Origin: Atopobiaceae bacterium UBA5363
Lineage (GTDB): Bacteria; Actinomycetota; Coriobacteriia; Coriobacteriales; Atopobiaceae
Length of the DNA stretch: 40,285 nt
Direction: 5' to 3'
NCBI GenBank assembly: GCA_002407925.1
Contig: DHPN01000033.1
Span: 10,335-50,619 of the forward strand
Position numbers and translations under genes: made by a program. Below the pieces are notes generated by a model, which worked only from the letters and a program-made list of their open reading frames with translations, did not search any database and had not been told where the DNA came from. Below, piece by piece: positions 15,589 through 24,419 of this stretch (positions are counted from its first letter, which is position 1; every line of letters begins with the position of its first letter).

Positions 15589-16029
15589 ATGCTCTATGTA
15601 GGTAACTTCAACTATAACGACAATCAGGACGACGCCGATAACTACTGTCTCATGCCAGCTGTCGTTGAGGCAGAGAATGCAGAAGAGGCGCTTGACAAAT
15701 TCCAAGAAATGTTTGAGCGCATACACAGCTCATCTGACCTTTTGGATGGAGCGCACAAGATCTACCTCGATTCTCTCGTCGAGTTCGACCAAACGCCCCA
15801 AGAGGCTACCCTCGTCCAATGGCAGAAAATCGTTCCTGAAGTCGACGGGCTCTGCTCCATCACCTCTACCCTCCCCGAAGCTCAAGCTGCAAACACAGCT
15901 GCCGCCTATGACTGGAACGATGAGGACGAACAGGACCTTCGCAACAGCGAAGACGAGCAACAAGAAAGTGCAGACGAAGAGCAAGACTTCGACGAGGAGC
16001 ATGAGGAAGAGCCCTTCCTCATGCTCTAA
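15589..16029 (+). CDS. Hypothetical acidic protein
   Basis: 146 aa, family not recognised. The first ~95 residues look globular (MLYVGNFNYNDNQDDADNYC, VVEAENAEEALDKFQEMFER, KIYLDSLVEFDQTP), with an N-terminus reminiscent of small alpha/beta domains. The last ~45 residues are a run of Glu, Asp and Gln ending in PFLML. ATG 15589 has a strong GGGGAGG ribosome site 5 nt upstream; the in-frame extension to 15430 is not supported. Its stop overlaps the convergent lgt stop by 4 bases, so no terminator fits between them. No membrane segment or signal peptide. Function unknown. Confidence 0.8.
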   Translation: MLYVGNFNYNDNQDDADNYCLMPAVVEAENAEEALDKFQEMFERIHSSSDLLDGAHKIYLDSLVEFDQTPQEATLVQWQKIVPEVDGLCSITSTLPEAQAANTAAAYDWNDEDEQDLRNSEDEQQESADEEQDFDEEHEEEPFLML

Positions 16030-16853
16030 GCTGGAAGATGTCCCGTCTGCGGATGGTTTTTCTGCTGTGCCACTACAAGTATCACTATGCCCGCAACCAC
16101 CAGCGGAAGGGACAGAAGCTGCCCCATGGTCACGAATCCTGCTATGAGATAGCCGAGTTGCGCATCTGGCACGCGCACAAATTCAATGAAGAAGCGAAAC
16201 ATCCCATAGAGCATCAAAAAAACGCCAAGGAATGTCCCTTGCGGGTAGAGGGGCTTTTTGCGCGAGAGCAAAGAGAGCACCACGAAGAGGACGACGCCTT
16301 CCAAAAGGGCCTCATATAATTGGGACGGGTGGCGATAGATATAGCCGCCGCCGGTATCATAGAACATGACGCCCCACGGCAAGTCCGTTGGCTTGCCCCA
16401 AAGCTCGCCGTTGGCAAAGTTCGCACAGCGCCCAAGAAACAAGCCAATCGGTGCTGCAATCACTCCGAGGTCACACATTGTGGAGATGGAGATCCGCAGT
16501 TGGCGGCAGGCAATCGAGCCGCCGATGATGGCTCCGACCAAGCCCCCATGAAAGCTCATACCACCCTGGTTGAGCGCAAAAACCTCGAGAGGATGCACAA
16601 GATAGTAGCCTGCCCCATAAAAGATGACATAGGCCACACGAGCGCCAATGATGACACCGAAGGCAATGCCAATGATGACAGAGAGCAGATCATCCAAACT
16701 TAGGTCAAGGCCCCAGCGCCTTTGCGTCCGCCAGATACACAGGGCACCCAACACAAACCCCCCGAGATAGGCAAGACCATACCATCTCACAACGAGAGGG
16801 CCGATCTGGAACGCGATAGGGCTTATCGAGTGATAGAGCTCATCAAGCCACAT
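16026..16853 (-). CDS. lgt: Prolipoprotein diacylglyceryl transferase
   Basis: Membrane enzyme adding diacylglycerol to the lipobox cysteine of prolipoproteins, needed for the twin-arginine lipoproteins encoded elsewhere in this window. The 275 aa contain about seven membrane helices, the family signature GRCANFANGELWGKPT, the substrate-site motif GGMSFHGGLVGAIIGG and the HPSQLYEALLEG motif. ATG 16853 lies 5 nt after GGAG; the GTG two codons upstream has no ribosome site. It follows the NifU-like gene by 12 bases, so they are probably co-transcribed. Confidence 0.97.
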   Translation of the reverse strand: MWLDELYHSISPIAFQIGPLVVRWYGLAYLGGFVLGALCIWRTQRRWGLDLSLDDLLSVIIGIAFGVIIGARVAYVIFYGAGYYLVHPLEVFALNQGGMSFHGGLVGAIIGGSIACRQLRISISTMCDLGVIAAPIGLFLGRCANFANGELWGKPTDLPWGVMFYDTGGGYIYRHPSQLYEALLEGVVLFVVLSLLSRKKPLYPQGTFLGVFLMLYGMFRFFIEFVRVPDAQLGYLIAGFVTMGQLLSLPLVVAGIVILVVAQQKNHPQTGHLPA

Positions 16854-16865
16854 GCGCACTCCACG

Positions 16866-17105
16866 CTAAAATGCCATCGAGGGCTGAACTTTGGTGACTC
16901 CAGGCACATGCTCTTTCAAAATCCTCTCAATTCCCTCGCTCATGTCATAGGTTGACAAAGGACAGCCGGCGCAAGCGCCTTGCATCTCCAAGGTAACGAC
17001 CCCATCATCATCGCAATTGACGAGAACGACATCTCCCCCATCGGCCTGCAAGCTCTGCCTGATAACATCTATGGTCTTTTCCAACAGCTCTTTGTTGACT
17101 GCCAT
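16866..17105 (-). CDS. NifU C-terminal-like Fe-S scaffold protein
   Basis: A small 79-aa protein consisting only of the NifU C-terminal domain, which carries or transfers Fe-S clusters. It shows the usual LEKTIDVIRQSLQADGGDV start and the cluster-binding CxxC in CAGCPLS, then a helix and the HVPGVTKVQ end. ATG 17105 has GGAGGGG about 8 nt upstream; the frame extends back to 17165 without a better start. Located just before lgt, with no suf or isc genes nearby. Confidence 0.93.
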   Translation of the reverse strand: MAVNKELLEKTIDVIRQSLQADGGDVVLVNCDDDGVVTLEMQGACAGCPLSTYDMSEGIERILKEHVPGVTKVQPSMAF

Positions 17106-17295
17106 CGCAAATCCCCTCCAACACCTCTCAAGGTGTCTCATGCGTTGCCTAACTTTGGAACCCATACTCTACTTACGCACTAGGTATTTTCGTATCGTAC
17201 CCAAAGCCCTATGGCCTTATCAATATGACAGAAAACATTCTTCATATGCGCAGCACAGTCGCCCATAGCAAATGCGGCTTCCTCAAAGGCAACCT

Positions 17296-17321
17296 AAGGC
17301 TCGAAAATAAGGCTCGAAAAT
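17296..17321. repeat. 13-bp tandem duplication downstream of the U32 peptidase gene
   Basis: AAGGCTCGAAAAT occurs twice head to tail at 17296-17308 and 17309-17321, in the 250-base gap between the U32 peptidase stop and the NifU-like gene. The unit length equals that of the unrelated duplication at 2575-2600. The rest of this gap shows no gene; it should hold the NifU-like promoter. Confidence 0.75.
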
Positions 17322-17355
17322 TCTCCTTTCCTTGCTTTCCGAAGACGACGCCTGC

Positions 17356-19899
17356 CTAACCAACACCTGAGAAGAAATGCCCCGACGTAGCTCCCGCAAG
17401 TCGCGGTGCGCTCTTTCGACCAGCCAATGCAGCAGCCACCGCACGCTCCACGCGACCAACGGCAAAAGACGTCTCCCCGACAGAGAGCAGCGTACAGTCC
17501 GCCATGAACCGCACGACTCCGCAGGCCATAAGGTCAGGTATCTGAGGCGTTATGTCCAATGGGTGCGCAGCATAGATACGCGATCGCCCGTGAAGGTCGC
17601 TCCGCACAGGAAGAAGGGCGCCGTCACGATCACGCAAGGAAAGCCGTTGCGCGCGCAAAGGGCAGCGAGCACAGTCGTGGACACAGCGCCCTGTCGTCTG
17701 CAGGATGCAATGCTCAGAGGTCATGGCACGCGTACGACCTGAGACAATCAGCCCTAGCGGAACCGAAGCAGCAGGCGCAAGCTCGCGTATCTCCTCGAGC
17801 GTAAGCTCAGGAGAGAGCCAAAGCCCACATGCCCCAGCCACTTCCAACTTGACGAGGCAGCTCTCATTGTGCACGGGAATGCAGGGTCGCACCTCAGCAA
17901 AGGCCGATCTCCTTGCCGCGAGGGAAAGCTCTGAGAGGTTGCCCACCGCAACAGGCCTATGTGGCTGCACGAAGGAGTCAAGGCGCGCATGGTCCTGCTC
18001 GCGACAGATCTCGTCAAGCCATGCGATGCCTTCTTGCGGCCACGCTCCTGTGGCAAGGGCATCAGCGGAAGCATATATCCGTGTCGCCCCGGCGGCGACA
18101 GCAGCGTGTGCTGCCTCTGGTGTCGTGACGAGCGCACAAATTGCGACAGGAGACGCCTTTTCGCTGCTATCCACCACGCCGTTATGGTCCAAGGTTTCCT
18201 TCCGCAGCTCGCTGCGCGCGTGTGCGCAGCTTAAAGCAAGGCTGTCCAGGCTTGGGACAGCAGCCAGGTGACTGCAGCTGCGCTCATATCCTGCGAGCAA
18301 CTTTTGTTCCAAAAGCTTGCACGCCCGTCTCCTCACCTCGTGTATCGCTGAAAAGGCCATGCCGCAGCCGCTATCGAGGTGCACATGGACGTCAACAGGA
18401 TCGAATGGAGACGATCCCATCCGGCAAACATGCTCCACAAGCTCCTCGCGGGTCAGCTCTTTGGTACGGGCAGATTCAACAGTTTGACCCAGAGCGCAAA
18501 CTGACACATCGGCATCGAGCAATGTAAGCTTGATGCTGAGAGGTTGGCCCCTATGTGCCTCAACGCACACCGTGACAGCGCGGCGGGGCAGCGCTTGGGC
18601 GGCAGAGGCGCGCGCGGCCTCATCGAGAATTGCTTGTGAGCGAATCACCCGGACGGGACTTCTAATCGGCATCGGGCGCACCACTCGCAGAGTCGCGCTT
18701 TGTCCCGGCGCATAGCTCTTATCGGCATGGGTCGTGAGAAACTGTGCCGGATCATCGGTTGGCCGTATCTCGAGAAGGTCCCCGGCGCCGACGCTTTTTT
18801 CAAAGCGCACGGTAGCTTCGGCATAGTGATGGGAGCGCACGCGCTGCTTGTCGCTGACGGAGGTCGTCCGCGCTCGGCGGTATGTGCCAAGATCCCGGCT
18901 CGCGCTGACGCTGCCAACGAGCTCACCGCGATTGTTGGATCGTTCGTAGCTCATCATCTCGTCGCCGGAGCGCCCATGAAGATACGCATCCGTGAAGTCA
19001 CGATTAAAGGAGCGCTTCAGCATGCGACGGCGTCGCGCTGCAGTCTCAGGCGTCGGAGCCTGCCCCGTCGCCAAATCATCCAGCTCGGCCCGATACGTCG
19101 CTACCACCGCCCAGACGTAGTCAGGCGCCTTCATGCGTCCCTCTATCTTGAGTGATGAGACATGTGAGTCTATGAGCTGAGGAAGATCTTCTATTGTACA
19201 GCAGTCCTTCGGACACAGGGGGCGAGTGCGACCTGCGGCGGCAACCACATTTCCCTTACTATCTACAAGGTCATAAGGAAGGCGGCAAGGCTGGGCGCAA
19301 AGGCCGCGGTTGGCGGAGCGCCCACCGGCAAGTGAGCTCATCATGCAAATTCCTGAATAGCAAAAACACAGGGCCCCATGGCCGAAGACCTCTACATCCA
19401 CTCCCGCGTCTGCAATGCGTGCGATCTCCGCCAGGGACAACTCCCGAGAAAGGGTCACGCGATCTGCCGAAAGCACGTCGCGACAAAACAGCGCGCCTCG
19501 GGTGTCGTGGACGTTGGCTTGGGTGGAGACATGCAGCTCCACTTCCGGCCACAGGCGCTTGACTTCGGCCATTAGGCCTATGTCTTGGATAATCACCGCA
19601 TCTGCGCCAAGGCCCCATGCGCGCTGCACGAGCGCAAGCGCATCGGACATCTCGCTTTGCTTGACCACGATATTTTCCGTAACGTAGACGCGCACACCCG
19701 CGAGGTGAGCGTCACGGCAGGCCCTCTTGAAGCTCTCATCATCAAAGTTACGGGCGCCGCGGCGGGCATTGAAATCATTGCCGAGACCACAGTAGATCGC
19801 GTCTGCGCCAGCAGACAGGGCTGCATAAAAGGCCTCTGGGCCTCCAGCAGGAGCTAGAAGCTCAGGTATCTTGCGGCGTCTTTCTCGTTGCACGCCCAT
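17356..19899 (-). CDS. Peptidase U32-family protein (RlhA/YhbU-type, long form)
   Basis: 847 aa. Residues 1-300 form the U32 domain (IPELLAPAGGPEAFYAALSA, DAIYCGLGNDFNARR, HVSTQANVHD) with the family signature EVFGHGALCFCYSGICMMSS at about 170-188 and a following cysteine cluster (GLCAQPCRL, LCPKDCC). This matches proteins such as E. coli RlhA, which hydroxylates 23S rRNA, so an RNA-modification role is more likely than collagenase activity. The C-terminal part holds the DUF3656-like middle and a second Cys set (CVHDCARCPLRAQR). ATG 19899 comes one base after the tyrS stop without a clear ribosome site, suggesting coupled translation; an in-frame TTG at 19953 lies inside tyrS. Confidence 0.9.
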   Translation of the reverse strand: MGVQRERRRKIPELLAPAGGPEAFYAALSAGADAIYCGLGNDFNARRGARNFDDESFKRACRDAHLAGVRVYVTENIVVKQSEMSDALALVQRAWGLGADAVIIQDIGLMAEVKRLWPEVELHVSTQANVHDTRGALFCRDVLSADRVTLSRELSLAEIARIADAGVDVEVFGHGALCFCYSGICMMSSLAGGRSANRGLCAQPCRLPYDLVDSKGNVVAAAGRTRPLCPKDCCTIEDLPQLIDSHVSSLKIEGRMKAPDYVWAVVATYRAELDDLATGQAPTPETAARRRRMLKRSFNRDFTDAYLHGRSGDEMMSYERSNNRGELVGSVSASRDLGTYRRARTTSVSDKQRVRSHHYAEATVRFEKSVGAGDLLEIRPTDDPAQFLTTHADKSYAPGQSATLRVVRPMPIRSPVRVIRSQAILDEAARASAAQALPRRAVTVCVEAHRGQPLSIKLTLLDADVSVCALGQTVESARTKELTREELVEHVCRMGSSPFDPVDVHVHLDSGCGMAFSAIHEVRRRACKLLEQKLLAGYERSCSHLAAVPSLDSLALSCAHARSELRKETLDHNGVVDSSEKASPVAICALVTTPEAAHAAVAAGATRIYASADALATGAWPQEGIAWLDEICREQDHARLDSFVQPHRPVAVGNLSELSLAARRSAFAEVRPCIPVHNESCLVKLEVAGACGLWLSPELTLEEIRELAPAASVPLGLIVSGRTRAMTSEHCILQTTGRCVHDCARCPLRAQRLSLRDRDGALLPVRSDLHGRSRIYAAHPLDITPQIPDLMACGVVRFMADCTLLSVGETSFAVGRVERAVAAALAGRKSAPRLAGATSGHFFSGVG

Positions 19900-19900
19900 C

Positions 19901-21121
19901 TCAGACGAGCCGTACCACATGAAGCTTGCCGGCCTGCAGTGTGGCGCCTGCAAGCTTGGCCGGGTCGACGTTATAGCTCTTCGTGGGCAGCTTCTGACCG
20001 TTGACCTTTACGCCCCCCTGATCAATCTTGCGTCTGCCGTCGCCTGCAGAGCTCGCAAGACCCGCATCGGCTAGGAGCTTGGGAAGATACACCAAGCCAC
20101 TGTCGTTGAGCCTGTCGTTTAGCTTGGCGCAAAACTCAGTCGCGTCCACAACGACATGCTCCTTGAACCTCTTGTCAAAAACGGCCTGTGCGGCATCGCC
20201 GGAGCCGGCGCCGTGATAGAGGTCGCAGATGTTACGCGCAAGGGCGCGTTTAAGCTCGTAGGGGTCGGCGGTACCCTTTGCCAAGGAGGCATCTATTTTA
20301 TCGACCTCATCTATTGGCAGCGTGGAGCACAGGCGATAGTAGCGACCGATGAGCGCGTCAGGTATCGACATGAGCTTGCCGTACATGTCGTCTGGCGCAT
20401 CAGTGAGGCCGACGTAGTTGCCGTAGGACTTGGACATCTTCTTGACGCCGTCAGTGCCTTCCAGAAGCGGCATGGTCAAAGCGACCTGAGGCTCCATTCC
20501 CATCTTCTCCATCAGATCGCGGCCGGCCAGCAAGTTAAATATCTGGTCGTTACCGCCCATCTCCACGTCGGCTTTGACCATCACTGAGTCATACGCCTGC
20601 ATCACCGGGTAGATGAACTCGTGCAGCGCGATAGGCTGCTTGGCGGCGTAGCGCTTGGAAAAGTCCTCGCGCTCCAGGATGCGGGCAACGGTGAACTTCG
20701 ACAGCAGGCCAAGGAGTTTGCCGAGGTCCATCGAGAGAATCCAGTCCCCGTTGTGGACAATCTTAGTCTTTGCTGGATCGAGGATCTTCATCGCCTGCGC
20801 GACATACGTCTTCGCGTTCTTTTCGACTTGCGCGCTCGTAAGCTGCGGCCGGGTTGAATCGCGACCTGAAGGGTCTCCGATCAAAGCCGTGCCATTGCCG
20901 ATGATCAAAGTGACCTTGTGGCCGAGGTCTTGAAACTGGCGCATCTTGCGCAGGGGTACCGCATGGCCCAAATGAAGGTCCGGGGACGTCGGGTCAACGC
21001 CCAACTTGATGTTGAGAGGGACGCCTCGGGCAAGCTTCTTCTTCAGCTCTTCTAGAGGCACTATTTGCATTGTGCCAGAAACGATAGTCCTCAACTGCTC
21101 TTCAACTGCTAACAACGTCAT
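19901..21121 (-). CDS. tyrS: Tyrosyl-tRNA synthetase
   Basis: Class I synthetase charging tRNA-Tyr, 406 aa. It has the HIGH-type motif HLGHAVPL near residue 50, the nucleotide region IIGNGTALIGDPSGRDSTRP, the KMSKS motif in GVKKMSKSYGNYVG near residue 230, and a C-terminal S4 RNA-binding domain (DQGGVKVNGQKL). The pattern VDPTSPDLHLGH points to the TyrZ-like bacterial subgroup. ATG 21121 lies only one base from GGAGG, which is awkward; TTG at 21115 would have 7-nt spacing and may be the true start. The 144-base upstream region shared with the divergent PBP gene shows no T-box hallmarks. Confidence 0.97.
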   Translation of the reverse strand: MTLLAVEEQLRTIVSGTMQIVPLEELKKKLARGVPLNIKLGVDPTSPDLHLGHAVPLRKMRQFQDLGHKVTLIIGNGTALIGDPSGRDSTRPQLTSAQVEKNAKTYVAQAMKILDPAKTKIVHNGDWILSMDLGKLLGLLSKFTVARILEREDFSKRYAAKQPIALHEFIYPVMQAYDSVMVKADVEMGGNDQIFNLLAGRDLMEKMGMEPQVALTMPLLEGTDGVKKMSKSYGNYVGLTDAPDDMYGKLMSIPDALIGRYYRLCSTLPIDEVDKIDASLAKGTADPYELKRALARNICDLYHGAGSGDAAQAVFDKRFKEHVVVDATEFCAKLNDRLNDSGLVYLPKLLADAGLASSAGDGRRKIDQGGVKVNGQKLPTKSYNVDPAKLAGATLQAGKLHVVRLV

Positions 21122-21225
21122 ACCTCCGCTTCGGTACTACAACATGCAACTGACCCGCAAGCGCAGCCGTAATGTTGTTTGGCCGCACAAATATAGTCCG
21201 CACATACCTTAGCAGGACATGCACC

Positions 21226-21231
21226 TATAAT
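21226..21231 (+). promoter_or_regulatory. Perfect -10 element upstream of the PBP gene
   Basis: TATAAT lies 35 bases before the PBP start codon; no convincing -35 is present at 16-18 bases. The AGGAGGG ribosome site lies between it and the ATG. Confidence 0.4.
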
Positions 21232-21265
21232 GTCGATGCAAATGTCATATCACTAGGAGGGCTGA

Positions 21266-23521
21266 ATGAGCATCCGCCAACGCAGGGCTCACCGTCATTC
21301 ACGCACGCATATCGTCGGTTTTGGCATCTTGGGCTTTTTCGGCTTCATCGCCCTTTTGGCAATTGCCATCGCAGTCTCGATAGGCACAGTCGTCAACAAC
21401 TGGCTGTCCGATCTGCCGGACTACCAGTCCGCCGATGCCTACCTCGTCGCAGAGCCAACGCAGGTCATCGCAGGAGACGGCACCACAGTGCTAGCCGAAT
21501 ACTACCTGCAAAACCGCCGGTCAGTCGACCTCAGCGAGATCAGCGACTATGTGTCAGAAGCAACCGTCGACGTCGAAGACGAGCGCTTCTACCAGCATAA
21601 CGGCGTTGACCCTCAAGGCATTGTCCGCGCCATCTTCGCTCAGCTCTCAGGCCGCTCCGAAGGCGCGTCGACCATCACGCAGCAGCTTGTACGTAACACG
21701 GTCCTTTCTGACGAGCAATTCGACAACACGCTCAAGCGCAAGGTGCGCGAGGCCTACATAGCCATTCAGATGGAAAAGACCTACACCAAAGACCAAATCC
21801 TCAACATGTATTTGAACACCATTTACTATGGGCATGGCGCCTACGGCATCGAAGCGGCTGCCATCACCTACTTCAACAAGGACGCGAAGGATCTGACGCT
21901 CAATGAGGCTGCGACGCTCGCAGGCCTTCCGAACTCCCCAAGCTACTACGATCCCACCGTCAACATGGATGCCTGCGTTGAGCGCCGCAACCATGTGCTA
22001 GACCGAATGCTTTCTGCAGGAGACATAACCCAAGAAGAGTACGACGAGAGTGTGGCGGAGCCGATCACGCTCAACCTTGGAAGCTTCGGCAATGACAACA
22101 GCGCCTCACCGTACTTCACCGATTACGTGCGACAGCTGCTTGAGGATGACTTCAGCTCTGACGTTATCCTCAAAGGCGGCTTGAAAGTCTACACAACACT
22201 CGACCTCGACTACCAAGCAGCCGCAGAAAAGGCCGTCAGCGACCGACTTGACTCAATCGATGAAGACAACCTGCAGGCAGCATTGGTCGCTGTGGATCCG
22301 TCAACGGGATACATCAAGGCCATGGTAGGCGGCAAGGACTACAACACCAACCAATACAACATGGCGACGCAGGCCCAGCGACAAACAGGCTCTAGCTTCA
22401 AGGTCTTCACCTTAATCGCCGCGCTGGAGTCTGGCGTAAGTCCTGACGTCTATATCAACTGCAACTCTCCTAAACAGATTACCAGCACATGGAAGGTGCA
22501 AAACTACGGTAACGAAAGCTACGGCAATCTGACGCTCACCCAGGCTTTGGCAGTCTCATCCAACACCGGCTTCGCCCAAATCGCCGTCAGCATCGGAGCG
22601 GACAAAATTGTAGAGGTAGCCAAAGACATGGGCATAGACGAGGAACTCTCTGCCTACCCATCGATCACGCTCGGCACTGAGGGCGTGCCTCCCGTGCAGA
22701 TGGCGGAGGCCTATGCCACGCTGGCGACCGGCGGCGTCCACCGCGACGCGATCGCCATCACGAAAATCGAGGATCGCAATGGAAATGTTGTCTATGAGCA
22801 CCAGGACAATCCGACCCAAGCAGTAGACCCAGCCATCGCGCAGGCGGCAACTACTGCTCTTGAGACCGTTGTGACCAGCAGCAGCGGAACTGCCCATACG
22901 ATGTTGTCCTCCATCACCTACGACCAGCCCATCGCCGGCAAGACAGGCACGTCAGAAGACTACCGAGACCTGTGGTTCTGCGGCTACACTCCCCAAATCT
23001 CCGTCGCCATCTGGGTCGGTAACACCGACGACACGACGGTCTATGTTAACGGCAGCTACGGGCATCCCTACACGACCGCATGCCCCATCTTTGCCGAATT
23101 CACCAACTCAATACTTGACGGCATCGCACGAGAGGAGTTCCCCACCACTGATGCCACGCCAACCTACAAGGACAATAGCAGCTGGGACTTTTCAGTAAGT
23201 GTCAGCAGCAGTAGCAGCAGCAAAAAGAATTCCAGTACGAGCAGCAACGAGAGCAGCTCATCCGAATCGTCTTCGAAAGGCGATGAAGCCACGAACGACT
23301 CAGCCACCACGAGCGACAACGCGACCAACACGTCCAACAGCAACACGAGCAGCACAGATACGAACGGCACGTCCACGCCAAGCACCAATACAAGCACCGG
23401 AGAGACCACAGAAGACGACAACTCCGCAAGCTCAGACACAACGAGCTCTGGCACGTCAGCGGACAGCTCGGGGACTACAGACAGCACTTCTGAAACGGAC
23501 AAGGAGCCAACAAAGCCCTAA
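21266..23521 (+). CDS. Class A penicillin-binding protein (transglycosylase/transpeptidase)
   Basis: Bifunctional peptidoglycan polymerase of 751 aa. One N-terminal membrane anchor (about 17-42) precedes the GT51 domain with catalytic Glu104 in VEDERFYQHNGVD and GASTITQQLVRN. The transpeptidase domain carries SxxK (Ser376 in TGSSFK), SxN (Ser431-Asn433 in VSSNTGF) and KTG (Lys559 in GKTGTSED). From about residue 640 the protein ends in ~110 residues of Ser, Thr, Asn and Glu repeats, probably a disordered wall-spanning tail. Start ATG has AGGAGGG close upstream. It is divergent from tyrS and followed by a strong terminator, so it is probably a single-gene unit. Confidence 0.97.
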   Translation: MSIRQRRAHRHSRTHIVGFGILGFFGFIALLAIAIAVSIGTVVNNWLSDLPDYQSADAYLVAEPTQVIAGDGTTVLAEYYLQNRRSVDLSEISDYVSEATVDVEDERFYQHNGVDPQGIVRAIFAQLSGRSEGASTITQQLVRNTVLSDEQFDNTLKRKVREAYIAIQMEKTYTKDQILNMYLNTIYYGHGAYGIEAAAITYFNKDAKDLTLNEAATLAGLPNSPSYYDPTVNMDACVERRNHVLDRMLSAGDITQEEYDESVAEPITLNLGSFGNDNSASPYFTDYVRQLLEDDFSSDVILKGGLKVYTTLDLDYQAAAEKAVSDRLDSIDEDNLQAALVAVDPSTGYIKAMVGGKDYNTNQYNMATQAQRQTGSSFKVFTLIAALESGVSPDVYINCNSPKQITSTWKVQNYGNESYGNLTLTQALAVSSNTGFAQIAVSIGADKIVEVAKDMGIDEELSAYPSITLGTEGVPPVQMAEAYATLATGGVHRDAIAITKIEDRNGNVVYEHQDNPTQAVDPAIAQAATTALETVVTSSSGTAHTMLSSITYDQPIAGKTGTSEDYRDLWFCGYTPQISVAIWVGNTDDTTVYVNGSYGHPYTTACPIFAEFTNSILDGIAREEFPTTDATPTYKDNSSWDFSVSVSSSSSSKKNSSTSSNESSSSESSSKGDEATNDSATTSDNATNTSNSNTSSTDTNGTSTPSTNTSTGETTEDDNSASSDTTSSGTSADSSGTTDSTSETDKEPTKP

Positions 23522-23553
23522 AGCCAATCCCGCTCCCAGTGAAGGTCAGCACC

Positions 23554-23586
23554 TAGGCGCCCAGCTCTTGATGGGCGCCTATTTTC
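23554..23586 (+). terminator. Rho-independent terminator after the PBP gene
   Basis: TAGGCGCCCA and TGGGCGCCTA form a perfect 10-bp stem (23554-23563 with 23572-23581) with an 8-base loop, followed by TTTTC. It lies between convergent PBP and argR genes. Confidence 0.88.
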
Positions 23587-23624
23587 ATGGCAGGACTGCT
23601 TCCTCAAACCTTGTCCATCAAACA

Positions 23625-24062
23625 TTACTTACGAGTCATGCGCAACTTCTCTATGAGGCCTACGAGATCTTGACCTGCCTCAGCGTCTGCAGCGACAACG
23701 AGCACTGTGTCGTTGCCAGCGATCGAGCCACATACCTTATGCAGGGTGGCGGCATCCACGGCTGCGGCCACGCCAGGAGCTGTGCCTGGCTGACTTTTCA
23801 CAACGACGAGATTGCCAGCCCGCTCCACCGACACGACAAACTCAGAAACCATACGCTGCAGATGCAAGTCCTCAGCAAGGACATAAATGCCCTCAGGAAG
23901 CTTGCGCAGCCCCATGTCGGCAATATCGCGCGATACAGTTGCCTGTGTGCACTTGTAACCAATAGACTGCAACTCCTCGACAAGCTCACGCTGCGTACGT
24001 ATAGACTTACTGCGCACAATGTCTCGGATGGCGTCTTGCCTGCTGTTACGCTTCTTTACCAT
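23625..24062 (-). CDS. argR: Arginine repressor ArgR
   Basis: Arginine-responsive DNA-binding hexamer, 145 aa. The N-terminal winged helix (VKKRNSRQDAIRDIVRS, TQRELVEELQSIGYKCTQATVSRDIADMGLRK) and the C-terminal oligomerisation and arginine-binding domain with GTAPGVAAAVDA and GSIAGNDTVLVVA are complete. ATG 24062 has GGAG 7 nt upstream; the frame opens 25 codons earlier with sequence unlike ArgR. No arginine biosynthesis or deiminase genes are nearby, so it acts at a distance. A palindrome about 90-110 bases upstream may be its own operator. Confidence 0.94.
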   Translation of the reverse strand: MVKKRNSRQDAIRDIVRSKSIRTQRELVEELQSIGYKCTQATVSRDIADMGLRKLPEGIYVLAEDLHLQRMVSEFVVSVERAGNLVVVKSQPGTAPGVAAAVDAATLHKVCGSIAGNDTVLVVAADAEAGQDLVGLIEKLRMTRK

Positions 24063-24419
24063 ACAACTGCTCCAAACCGTAGTTTCCGCACGGCTGATAT
24101 GCATACAAATGCGCAAACAGAGGTGTATTCGCATCATAATGCATCAGATGATCGTATGCTGCATCATACGACAATATAAAACGCATACTCACTTCTTTTT
24201 TCTAGAGACTGGATCCGTACGGGAAAGACGACAGATACTGGAAGATGCACCATGAGAAAGCCGACTTTCCTTCATGCACCTCAAGGCCCGTTTATGCAAT
24301 CTATGGCAGTTTTTGAGACTGATTTTGCTCGTACTAGCTTACTATTGGTGCTATGCATATCCGCTTTGCCATAAAAGCTCGCAATAGCTTGTTTTACACG
24401 CACTGCCGAGAGGACTGTC
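24063..24419. other. 357-base divergent intergenic region between argR and the C39-like gene
   Basis: The argR-proximal half (about 24098-24185) is rich in TGCAT and CATAC elements and contains the palindrome at 24153-24170. The other half should hold the promoter and ribosome site (GAGAGGA) of the C39-like gene. A 40-codon frame at 24252-24374 is not convincing. No RNA gene seen. Confidence 0.45.
24153..24170. promoter_or_regulatory. 18-bp palindrome, candidate ARG box for argR autoregulation
   Basis: CGTATGCTGCATCATACG is a 6-6-6 inverted repeat of the length expected for an ArgR operator, lying 91-108 bases upstream of the argR start. Related partial elements (TGCATACAAATGC, CGCATCATAATGCAT) occur between it and the gene. 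The match to any known ARG-box consensus is only approximate. Confidence 0.4.

Noticed and set aside
21122..21265. Possible T-box leader before tyrS
   Set aside because: The gap is only 144 bases and shared with a divergent promoter; no T-box core sequence is visible.
23199..24179. A 326-codon open frame on the plus strand crossing the PBP tail and antisense to argR
   Set aside because: Composition is that of the Ser/Thr-rich PBP tail read out of frame, and it crosses a strong terminator; a shadow of real genes.
24252..24374. A 40-codon open frame on the plus strand with GGAAG seven bases before its ATG
   Set aside because: Short, unlike any family I know, and placed in a regulatory gap; a frame of this size is expected by chance.
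24374..24396. AAGCT/AGCTT hairpin followed by TTTT before the C39-like gene
   Set aside because: Only five paired bases; too weak for a terminator or attenuator.
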